Source: Bacteroidota bacterium (lineage in GTDB: Bacteria; Bacteroidota; Bacteroidia; Flavobacteriales; Schleiferiaceae). Taken from it: a DNA stretch of 6,698 nt. The DNA lies in the NCBI GenBank assembly GCA_003023665.1, contig PXYR01000046.1, positions 1 to 6,698 of the forward strand. Reading direction: 5' to 3'. Shown here one piece after another: positions 1 through 6,143 of the stretch (the stretch's first letter is position 1; each line of letters begins with the position of its first letter). The translations under genes were made by a program, and so were the position numbers. A model generated the notes under the pieces. The model made no database searches and had not been told where the DNA came from. It saw only the letters and a program-made list of their open reading frames with translations.

Positions 1-174
1 TGTGAATTACCTAGAGATGCTTCTGAAAGTTTTGGAAAGGATATGCTCAAACATGTCATTCCCGCACTTTTTAATGGAGATGAAGAAGGTGTGCTTAAAG
101 GGGCAACGGAGTGCTCTGGTGGTTCATTGACAGCAGACTTTTCCTATCTTCAAGACTATATTGATCAGGCATAA
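1..174 (+). CDS. C-terminal end of a saccharopine dehydrogenase / lysine-ketoglutarate reductase-like NAD(P) enzyme (5' partial)
   Basis: An open frame runs from the window edge to a TAA at 172-174, giving the last 57 residues of a protein whose start lies upstream. The tail carries ELPRDASESFG near its beginning and ends FSYLQDYIDQA. From memory this matches the end of the lysine-ketoglutarate reductase / alanine dehydrogenase-like family. The first half of animal aminoadipate-semialdehyde synthase ends the same way: an LP-(E/I)-A-(S/T)-x-x-FG block, then a glycine-containing turn and a Y-x-Y-(I/L)-Q segment. Such enzymes interconvert lysine plus 2-oxoglutarate and saccharopine with NAD(P)H in the cytoplasm. 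Bacteroidota homologues are often annotated only as NAD(P)-dependent oxidoreductases, so the substrate is uncertain. The Rossmann fold and active site are outside the window. The stop touches the meaB start with no spacer, so the two are probably co-transcribed. Confidence 0.62.
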   Translation, partial: CELPRDASESFGKDMLKHVIPALFNGDEEGVLKGATECSGGSLTADFSYLQDYIDQA

Positions 175-1242
175 ATGTCAAAAAAGAGCGCTTTACATAT
201 TAACAAGGGTACTTCTGACGCACCCTACATCAATCCAAAATGGAAGGGTAGTACGCGTTCTGAATTTGATGTTGAATCTCTCTGCAATTTGGTTATTAAG
301 GGCGAATCCACTGGACTTTCCAAGGCCATTACGCTAATAGAAAGTTTGGCACCAAAAGACAAGGTTCATGCAAGGAAATTGATGTCCATGATTCTGCCCA
401 AGTCCGGAGGTGCCCATAGGATTGGAATAAGCGGTGTTCCTGGAGTGGGCAAGAGTACTTTTTTGGAATCGTATTGTTCTCATTTGTTGGCAGAACAAGT
501 AGATATTAAAATTGCAATTTTAGCTGTAGATCCTTCTAGTGAATTGACCAAAGGAAGCATTCTTGGAGATAAAACGCGGATGGAGTCTATAGGAAAAGAC
601 CCTCGTGTTTTTATACGTCCAACAGCGTCAAACGGTCATTTAGGCGGTGTAGCTAAAAGTACGTATGAGGCTGTAGCCTTGTGCGAAGCCGCAGGTTATA
701 ATTATGTGTTCATAGAAACCGTTGGCGTAGGCCAAAGTGAAACGGTAGTGAGTAAACTCGTGGATTCTTTCTTATTTCTGGCTATGCCCGGTACGGGGGA
801 TGAACTTCAAGGAATTAAGAAGGGCATCATGGAAATGGCAGATATTATTGCGCTAAATAAATGCGATTCTGGTCGAGAAGTGGCTGCCAATCAAAACGCC
901 ATAGAGTTGAAAAGTGCACTTCAGCTAGTCTCAAGAGTTAAGGACGATTGGCAAGCTCCAGTAATTCAGATTAGTTCTTTAGAAAGAAAGGGAATGAATT
1001 TGGTTGAGGAAGAGCTAGACAAATACTACCGACATTCAACTCTGAAAGGGCGATTTAGATTGAATCGTATAAAGCAAAGTGAATATTGGTTTGAGCAATC
1101 TTTGGGTGAATTACTGTTTGAGAAATTAGGAGAGAAAAAAGATTGGAATCAAAAGAAAGCCGATTTTCTTGAGAAAGTGCGGAACAATGCGCTCACCCCA
1201 TTTGAAGCAAGCGAACAATTTATAGCACAAATTCTAGATTAA
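175..1242 (+). CDS. meaB: Methylmalonyl-CoA mutase-associated GTPase MeaB (ArgK/YgfD family)
   Basis: This 355-residue protein is a cytoplasmic G3E-class P-loop GTPase. In the family it loads and protects adenosylcobalamin-dependent methylmalonyl-CoA mutase, coupling GTP hydrolysis to delivery of intact cofactor and release of damaged cofactor. Visible motifs are Walker A GVPGVGKS (87-94), AVDPSS (117-122), SILGDKTRM (128-136), ETVGVGQSE (181-189) and the guanine-specificity motif NKCD (228-231). An N-terminal helical region with GLSKAITLIES (47-57) precedes the G domain. Residues from about 285 to 355 form the helical C-terminal tail that mediates dimerisation in known structures. Length is at the upper end of the family norm and all expected motifs are present. 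The ATG at 175 follows the previous stop directly (TAAATG), which suggests translational coupling. No mutase subunit gene lies in the window. The gene ends in a 4-bp convergent overlap with the next one. Confidence 0.95.
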   Translation: MSKKSALHINKGTSDAPYINPKWKGSTRSEFDVESLCNLVIKGESTGLSKAITLIESLAPKDKVHARKLMSMILPKSGGAHRIGISGVPGVGKSTFLESYCSHLLAEQVDIKIAILAVDPSSELTKGSILGDKTRMESIGKDPRVFIRPTASNGHLGGVAKSTYEAVALCEAAGYNYVFIETVGVGQSETVVSKLVDSFLFLAMPGTGDELQGIKKGIMEMADIIALNKCDSGREVAANQNAIELKSALQLVSRVKDDWQAPVIQISSLERKGMNLVEEELDKYYRHSTLKGRFRLNRIKQSEYWFEQSLGELLFEKLGEKKDWNQKKADFLEKVRNNALTPFEASEQFIAQILD

Positions 1243-1760
1243 AACGAACGAGCCGCTTCGTGTTTGATAAGTAATATTGCCGCTTTTGTGGGAAATATAT
1301 CTCCTGCAATTTCAGCATTAATTAACTCTTTGGCTAAGTCGGAAGCAGAAGCTTCGGAGCCAAGCGTACCTGCGATTTTATTGATAAGGCTAATAACTTG
1401 ACTTTTTGCACTGACTGCATGATTCCATGCTTCGTCGCTTAGATAAACTTGTTGTGTGATGTTGTAATCGAACTCTTGTCTAACCGCTTCTACGAGTGTT
1501 TTTCGGTATTGACCAATAGTTAATTTGCCAGGCATTACGCGAATGACAAGATGATTTGGCGTGATACGCTCTAAGAGCATAACTACTCTTTCATACGCTT
1601 GCATGCGCATTGGAAGCGATTTTTTCTGCAGGTCTTTCCTTAAATAAAAGGCACGACGCTTCTCCTCGTTATCCACAAAGTTGGATAACAATAAATAGGT
1701 GAGGAGCAACATTAATGCTGCAGGAAAAGTGTATTTAAGTATTTCAATAAATGCTTCCAT
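1239..1760 (-). CDS. Small membrane-anchored protein of unknown function (DUF7935-like)
   Basis: This 173-residue protein has no recognised enzymatic motif. One hydrophobic segment at residues about 8-27 is preceded by few charges and followed by an acidic-then-basic stretch (NEEKRRAFYLRKDLQKK, 31-47), consistent with a single N-terminal membrane anchor and a mostly cytoplasmic soluble domain. The most conserved-looking stretch is LPMRMQAYERVVMLLERITP (49-68). The rest is predicted helical with a short beta-like part around YNITQQVYLS (99-108). From memory, small Bacteroidota proteins with an LPLRLQAYERL-type block are grouped as DUF7935. I offer that name as probable, with no function implied. 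The ATG at 1760 is the first in frame and precedes the helix directly. The gene is transcribed alone, divergently from the aminotransferase, and its stop overlaps the meaB stop. Confidence 0.8.
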   Translation of the reverse strand: MEAFIEILKYTFPAALMLLLTYLLLSNFVDNEEKRRAFYLRKDLQKKSLPMRMQAYERVVMLLERITPNHLVIRVMPGKLTIGQYRKTLVEAVRQEFDYNITQQVYLSDEAWNHAVSAKSQVISLINKIAGTLGSEASASDLAKELINAEIAGDIFPTKAAILLIKHEAARSF

Positions 1761-1779
1761 GAAAATATGTTAAGGCCTA

Positions 1780-1808
1780 CAAATATCGTTATTTTTGCCT
1801 TCCCACAA
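1780..1808 (-). promoter_or_regulatory. Candidate promoter of the leftward membrane-protein gene
   Basis: On the minus strand the spacer reads TTG (complement of 1806-1808), 18 bases, then GATATTTG (complement of 1780-1787). This is close to the Bacteroidota TTG-N17-23-TAnnTTTG promoter, with one mismatch in the -7 element (G for T at its first base). Transcription would begin near 1773-1775, leaving a leader of about 14 bases before the ATG at 1760. This is a pattern match only, in AT-rich DNA where chance matches are frequent. Confidence 0.4.
1790..1797 (+). promoter_or_regulatory. Candidate -7 element for the aminotransferase-DUF6165-trkH cluster
   Basis: TATTTTTG at 1790-1797 matches the Bacteroidota -7 consensus TAnnTTTG exactly. 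It sits 23 bases before the aminotransferase ATG at 1821, predicting a leader of about 18-20 bases. No TTG is present at the expected -33 spacing (about 1764-1772), so the upstream half is weak or absent. The element is separated by only two bases from the -7 element read on the other strand, so polymerase binding in one direction would exclude the other. Confidence 0.42.
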
Positions 1809-1820
1809 TAGCAAATTACT

Positions 1821-3020
1821 ATGAAAGGACTTTCAACACGTGCTCAGGAAATGGGTCTTCCTATGACCATTGAAATGGCAAAAAAAGCAAGGGAACTGAG
1901 CGCTACAGGAAAACATGTGATTAGTTTGTCTTTAGGAGAGCCAGACTTTGATACACCAGATTTTATCAAAGCGGCGGCAAATGAGGCCATGGAACAAAAC
2001 TATACGCATTACATGCCTATTCCTGGATTTGCAGATGTTAGGGCCTCAATTGCAGCAAAATTTAAAAGAGATAACCACCTTGAGTATACACCAGATCAAA
2101 TTGTCGTAAGCACTGGCGCCAAGCAGAGCTTGCTCAATGTGTTTTTGACTTTGGTTAACCCCGGTGAAGAAATAATTATTCCAGCTCCATATTGGGTGAG
2201 CTATATGGATCAGGCAAAATATTGTGAGGGTGTCGTTAAAACACTTCCCACAACAAAGGAGAGCGGCTTTAAGATTACGGCTGCACAATTAGAATCGGCC
2301 ATCACAGATAAATCCAAAGTCTTGATTTTTTCCTCGCCAAACAATCCGTGTGGAGCTGTATACAGCAGGTCTGAGCTAGCCGCTATTGCCCAGGTGGTTG
2401 CAAAGTATCCCAATTTGTACATTATTTCAGATGAGATATATGAGCTGTTGAATTATGGTGAGGTAGAGCATGTTAGTATTGCGAGCTTTCCTGAGGTCTA
2501 TAATCAAACCATAACGGTAAACGGATTGTCAAAAGGTTTCGCTATGACGGGATGGCGAATTGGATATATTGGCGCGCCAGAGTGGATAGCAAAGGCCTGC
2601 ACAAAATTTCAGTCTAATTTTACTTCAGGAGCAAATTCTGTAGCTCAACGCGCATGCAAGGCTGCTGTTGAGGCTGATCCTTCAAAAGTGAAATACATGG
2701 TGGACACATTTGCCCAGCGCAGAGAGAAAATGGTAAGCTGGATGAATGCAATTCCTGGATTTGAATTAGATACTCCTCCTGGCGCCTTTTACGTGTTTCC
2801 AAGAATAACAGCACTTTTAGGTAAATCCTATAAAGGAAAGCGTATTATCAACTCTATGGATTTGAGTTTTTTCCTACTAGAAGAAGCCTTGGTAAGCACA
2901 GTTCCAGGCGATGCTTTTGGTTTAGCCGGTTACATTCGTTTCTCTTATGCAGCTGCAGAAGCTGATCTTGAGGAAGCTGTACGCAGAGTTCGAGAAGCAG
3001 TTTCAAAATTAGAAGACTAA
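1821..3020 (+). CDS. aspC: PLP-dependent class I aminotransferase, aspartate aminotransferase type (subgroup I-beta)
   Basis: This 399-residue cytoplasmic enzyme has the usual length for the prokaryotic I-beta aspartate aminotransferases, which move the amino group between aspartate and 2-oxoglutarate to give oxaloacetate and glutamate. Visible elements in order are SLGEPDFDTP (37-46), the YTHYMPIPG block (61-69), the substrate-side Trp W125 in APYWVSY, NNPCG with the PLP-contacting N175, SDEIY with D204 that pairs with the pyridine nitrogen, the Schiff-base lysine K238 in NGLSKGFAMTGWR, the phosphate-binding R246, PPGAFYVFP (319-327), and the carboxylate-binding R373 in YIRFSY. All key residues are present, so it should be active. 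Related enzymes also transaminate prephenate or aromatic substrates, and the sequence alone does not exclude this. The ATG at 1821 has no Shine-Dalgarno sequence. The next gene starts 10 bases after its stop. Confidence 0.93.
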   Translation: MKGLSTRAQEMGLPMTIEMAKKARELSATGKHVISLSLGEPDFDTPDFIKAAANEAMEQNYTHYMPIPGFADVRASIAAKFKRDNHLEYTPDQIVVSTGAKQSLLNVFLTLVNPGEEIIIPAPYWVSYMDQAKYCEGVVKTLPTTKESGFKITAAQLESAITDKSKVLIFSSPNNPCGAVYSRSELAAIAQVVAKYPNLYIISDEIYELLNYGEVEHVSIASFPEVYNQTITVNGLSKGFAMTGWRIGYIGAPEWIAKACTKFQSNFTSGANSVAQRACKAAVEADPSKVKYMVDTFAQRREKMVSWMNAIPGFELDTPPGAFYVFPRITALLGKSYKGKRIINSMDLSFFLLEEALVSTVPGDAFGLAGYIRFSYAAAEADLEEAVRRVREAVSKLED

Positions 3021-3030
3021 AGAAGCCGTT

Positions 3031-3447
3031 ATGAAAATTGAAGTTGCTCACGGAGAAATTATTGACAAGCACACCATACTTGTAATTAAAAGTGAGCGCA
3101 TCTCAGAAAAAGAAAAGCTTGCACATGTTCAGGTCGAGTTAAAGGCACTTTCGCAAGGAGTGAAGTACGTTTATAGTTGCGCGGAGAACCCGTCAAAACT
3201 GCATGACTTGGTTGAAAAGCTAAAAAAAGTCAATGAGCAGCTTTGGGAAGTTGAGGATGAATTGAGAATTTTAGAATCAAACGAGGACTTCGGTGAGGCC
3301 TTTATTCTTAAAGCAAGAAGCGTATATTTTTTAAACGATGAACGCGCGGCATTGAAAAAAAATATTAATGCCATTACAGGGAGCGTTATTGTGGAAGCGA
3401 AATCCTATGCTGATTATTCTGTGAGGAAACGGGATTCCGAAGAATAG
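3031..3447 (+). CDS. Small charged helical protein, DUF6165-like, unknown function
   Basis: This 138-residue protein has no signal peptide or membrane segment. It opens with a short beta-like stretch leading into GEIIDKHTILVIKSERI (8-24). That resembles the GE-x-x-DK-x-TIL-x-IK-x-x-RI block I associate with the DUF6165 family, whose members often lie near surface-polysaccharide genes. No catalytic role is known to me. Residues about 25-42 and 56-84 are strongly helical with hydrophobic residues at coiled-coil-like spacing and many Lys/Glu, suggesting oligomerisation or partner binding. Another block, FILKARSVYFLNDERAALKK (91-110), is helical and charged and looks conserved in type. It starts 10 bases after the aminotransferase stop and ends 29 bases before trkH, so it probably shares their transcript. 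Coding is well supported by frame, length and spacing. The family name is from memory. Confidence 0.78.
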   Translation: MKIEVAHGEIIDKHTILVIKSERISEKEKLAHVQVELKALSQGVKYVYSCAENPSKLHDLVEKLKKVNEQLWEVEDELRILESNEDFGEAFILKARSVYFLNDERAALKKNINAITGSVIVEAKSYADYSVRKRDSEE

Positions 3448-3476
3448 TGTAAATTCGATTATAGAAACTTCAAGAT

Positions 3477-5279
3477 TTGAGTTTTAAGCAACGTTTTAAT
3501 GCCTTCAGAGAACGGGTGAATATTCTCCTGTATGATAGCCGTGATTTTGTACTTGGTGCTTTATCAAGGATCTCTTTTCTTGTTGCCCTTAGCACCATTA
3601 TATCATTAGTTATTTTTCACGGCTATGAGCTTAATGATGCACAAAATCATATCATAGGTTTAATTGTACGATTCTCCATAGGTTATTACTTATTGAAATT
3701 CCTGATAGAGGTTATTTACAATTTTCATCCTTGGGCATTTGTGAAGGCCAGAAAATGGGAAGCCATTTTAATGGCATTCCTTGTGTTGGATATCTTGGTC
3801 ATTAACATTCAAGGGGTTGAATTACTTAGCTTCCTAGGAGATGCAATAGGCGTAAGTAGTTTTCAAAGCGGCTTCGTGCTTTTGTTACAGTTTTATGTAA
3901 TGATTATTGTGTTTTTGGAATTTGGGAAAGTTGGAGAACGACTGCCCGATTTCAACCTGACACCACCGGCATTACTTTTAATCAGTTTCATACTGTTAAT
4001 TGCCTTGGGTACTGGTTTGTTAATGCTACCGGAAATGAAGGCAGGTAGTGGGTCTTTAGATTTCGTCACTGCGTTATTTACAAGTATTAGTGCGAGCTGT
4101 GTGACGGGGTTGAGTTTAATAGATATTTCTACGGTTCTGAGCTTTAAAGGGCAAATGATTGTGATGATACTCATGCAATTGGGTGGACTAAACATCATTT
4201 CATTTGCTGCCTTATTCGCTATTCTTAGAGGCGGATTTGGAATGCGCCAGCAAAACTTCATGAGTGAAAACCTTGGCGAAAGCATGTTACAGAGCGGTAA
4301 GCTAGTAGGTTCAATTTTTCGTCTCACATTAACTATAGAATTAATTGGTGCAATCTTACTAGGTATCATCTGGTTTCCCAAGTTTGATTCTTTAGGGAAC
4401 ACTTTATTTTATAGCATATTCCACAGCATTAGTGCCTTTAATAATGCAGGGTTTTCTTTATTCTCTGATTCACTAGCCACTGAGGGTAATGCATTTTTAC
4501 CGGCCGTCCATTGGGTAATCGCTTTATTAATCATCTTGGGTGGAATTGGGTTTGGAACACTTTCGGATGTGCTTTCACAACCGTGGCGAAACCAACCGTT
4601 AACCAGAAGTTGGAGAGGGTTGCGATTGGGTACTAAAATTGGTTTGACGGTCGCCGGAATTTTATTATTTACTGGAGGAGTGATTCTTTCACTCACACTG
4701 GGTTACAATGGTGATATGGGCACACATATATCAGCAAGTTTCTTTCAAAGTGTTACTGCAAGAACGGCGGGGTTTAATACCATAGACATAGGAGCTATGG
4801 CCATGCCAGCATTACTTTTTATGATGTTTTTAATGTTTGTTGGGGGTGGATCTGGATCAACAGCAGGAGGAATAAAGACCAGTACATTTGCTTTGGTATT
4901 TTTAAGTGCCTATGCTACGATTAGGGGTAAAAAGGATATCAACCTGTATAAAAATAAGATTCCTTGGGAGTTGATGAATAGAGCTTTTGCCGTTTTCCTC
5001 TTCGCGATAGTCTTTATTTTCCTGGGAATATTTGTTTTGACAATCTTGGAACCGGATATCGCGTTTTTAGACTTGGCTTTTGAGCAAGTAAGTGCATTTT
5101 GTACGGTAGGTCTGAGTACAGGAATTACCTCCGAGCTTAGCTTCGGTAGTCAAACGGTAATCATGCTTAGTATGTTAATCGGAAGGGTAGGTACGCTAAC
5201 CTTAGCATTCGCTTTGAGTGGTAATCGACCAGAATCTAATTCCTTTTCCTATCCTAAAGGCTACATGCACGTAGGCTAA
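3477..5279 (+). CDS. trkH: TrkH/KtrB-family potassium uptake channel subunit, TTG start
   Basis: This 600-residue inner-membrane protein is the ion-conducting subunit of a Trk/Ktr potassium uptake system. Four hydrophobic segments precede the core (about 28-47, 58-80, 97-118, 132-149), an extension seen in Bacteroidota members. Four membrane-pore-membrane repeats follow, each with a filter glycine: SASCVTG (G211), FNNAG (G325), TARTAG (G432) and AFCTVG (G545). The gating-loop segment GGGSGSTAGG (456-465) follows filter three. The conserved Arg R570 in IGRVGTL lies in the last helix. The end, YPKGYMHVG, resembles the family's usual C-terminus. The start is TTG at 3477. An in-frame TAG at 3462-3464 blocks extension, and the first internal ATG, at residue 99, would remove two helices. 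A GTG at residue 14 is possible, but it would cut a charged segment (RERVNILLYDSRD) that looks family-typical. The gating partner TrkA is not adjacent. Confidence 0.95.
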   Translation: MSFKQRFNAFRERVNILLYDSRDFVLGALSRISFLVALSTIISLVIFHGYELNDAQNHIIGLIVRFSIGYYLLKFLIEVIYNFHPWAFVKARKWEAILMAFLVLDILVINIQGVELLSFLGDAIGVSSFQSGFVLLLQFYVMIIVFLEFGKVGERLPDFNLTPPALLLISFILLIALGTGLLMLPEMKAGSGSLDFVTALFTSISASCVTGLSLIDISTVLSFKGQMIVMILMQLGGLNIISFAALFAILRGGFGMRQQNFMSENLGESMLQSGKLVGSIFRLTLTIELIGAILLGIIWFPKFDSLGNTLFYSIFHSISAFNNAGFSLFSDSLATEGNAFLPAVHWVIALLIILGGIGFGTLSDVLSQPWRNQPLTRSWRGLRLGTKIGLTVAGILLFTGGVILSLTLGYNGDMGTHISASFFQSVTARTAGFNTIDIGAMAMPALLFMMFLMFVGGGSGSTAGGIKTSTFALVFLSAYATIRGKKDINLYKNKIPWELMNRAFAVFLFAIVFIFLGIFVLTILEPDIAFLDLAFEQVSAFCTVGLSTGITSELSFGSQTVIMLSMLIGRVGTLTLAFALSGNRPESNSFSYPKGYMHVG

Positions 5280-5300
5280 AATCTACTTGAAACGCTGGTC

Positions 5301-6113
5301 TTAATTTTTGTCTTGAAAGTCTAGGTTCTTCAATCCGATAAACTTCAATAATTTTTTCCCATTGATTTTTAGCGTCTCTTTGATGCCGGTTGCCAATTTT
5401 TTTGACGTTGTATCATCTGGTCTTGAGACAAATTTTGAATCTCTGTAGGAGACTCCCTCTTCTGGTTTGGTATAGAAGTATGTATAGAAGCTTTTTCTGC
5501 TTTCGTCCTCTGGAATATTGATTTTTCTATAGCCGTGCGGACTGTTGTCATCCGTATAAAAAATGACCGCAGTATTGAACGTGGGCGGGACTTTCACCAT
5601 ACATTCGGTCATCTCCTTGTTCCACAATTCTAAATCGCCACCGTATTCTGCTTTCCAATTTTTATTGAGATAAACTAGCAGGTTGATTCGGCGCCACAAA
5701 CCTAATTTTGGGTTCATGTTAACGTCAATATGGATGTCTACGTAAGAGCCGTTTTTACCTTGATGCACACCAGATCCCAAAGCATCTGTGGTGGTATGTA
5801 GACCTTCTATTCCCGTAATCTTTTCTAACTGTTGGTACCATTGATTTGAGCTGACCGCTTCCCGTATCTTGGCAAAAGAAGGGTGCCACCTCTCAAAATG
5901 ATAATCTTCACTTTTATCCTCATTCAAGCTTTTACGCTTTACATTGAGATCTTTAATTGACGGGAAATTTTCAAACAAGTCATCGGCAATTTCTTCAGTA
6001 AAGAAATTCTCCATCACTAAATATTTGCACGGTTTGGCGTTGATATAAAGCTGGTTCAACTTAGCTGCGTGCTCTGAATTTAGGTATGCTTCGTTAATGA
6101 TTCCTGTTGCCAT
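5301..6113 (-). CDS. 2-oxoglutarate/Fe(II)-dependent oxygenase (prolyl 4-hydroxylase-like fold)
   Basis: This 270-residue protein belongs to the double-stranded beta-helix oxygenases that use Fe(II), O2 and 2-oxoglutarate, usually to hydroxylate a substrate. The iron facial triad is visible as H128-x-D130 in YVDIHIDVN and H193 in SPHGYRK. R206 in DESRKSFYTYFYT is the probable 2-oxoglutarate carboxylate anchor. Supporting blocks are RRINLLVYLNKNW (141-153) and YGGDLELW (157-164), which are standard for this branch. An N-terminal segment with YLVMENFF (31-38) is also typical. The last 40 residues are Lys-rich and helical, possibly for membrane or partner contact. There is no signal peptide, so it should be cytoplasmic. 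The substrate cannot be told, since relatives act on proteins, sugars, lipids or small molecules. It starts 30 bases after the SDR stop on the same strand and converges on trkH with 21 bases between. Confidence 0.9.
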   Translation of the reverse strand: MATGIINEAYLNSEHAAKLNQLYINAKPCKYLVMENFFTEEIADDLFENFPSIKDLNVKRKSLNEDKSEDYHFERWHPSFAKIREAVSSNQWYQQLEKITGIEGLHTTTDALGSGVHQGKNGSYVDIHIDVNMNPKLGLWRRINLLVYLNKNWKAEYGGDLELWNKEMTECMVKVPPTFNTAVIFYTDDNSPHGYRKINIPEDESRKSFYTYFYTKPEEGVSYRDSKFVSRPDDTTSKKLATGIKETLKINGKKLLKFIGLKNLDFQDKN

Positions 6114-6132
6114 TATAGTCTCAATTTGGATT

Positions 6133-6140
6133 CAAATATA
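6133..6140 (-). promoter_or_regulatory. Candidate -7 element ahead of the 2-oxoglutarate oxygenase
   Basis: Read on the minus strand, 6140-6133 is TATATTTG, an exact match to the Bacteroidota TAnnTTTG -7 element. It lies in the 30-base gap between the SDR stop (6144) and the oxygenase ATG (6113), predicting a leader of about 12-14 bases. No TTG is found at the usual upstream spacing, which would fall inside the SDR coding end. It may give the oxygenase a transcript of its own in addition to read-through from the SDR gene. Confidence 0.38.
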
Positions 6141-6143
6141 AGT

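Noticed and set aside
2046..3072. Minus-strand open frames within the aminotransferase gene (2046-2288, 2210-2422, 2620-2814, 2854-3072)
   Set aside because: They lie opposite a complete, motif-rich aminotransferase, have unnatural composition (Cys-, Leu- and Gln-rich) and show no start context of their own.
3171..3374. 67-codon minus-strand frame inside the DUF6165-like gene
   Set aside because: It is the Ser/Phe-rich mirror of a Lys/Glu-rich helical gene, a known artefact of reading such sequences backwards.
3448..3476. A separate promoter for trkH in the 29-base gap
   Set aside because: No TAnnTTTG-like element is visible there, so co-transcription with the upstream genes is simpler.
3893..4696. 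Two minus-strand frames (3893-4402 and 4409-4696) opposite trkH
   Set aside because: The plus strand encodes all four pore repeats across this region. The reverse frames are Asn/Pro/Ile-rich and match nothing I recognise.
5369..5551. 60-codon minus-strand frame overlapping the oxygenase in another frame
   Set aside because: The oxygenase frame is continuous and contains the R206 block here, and the alternative frame is low in hydrophobic core residues.
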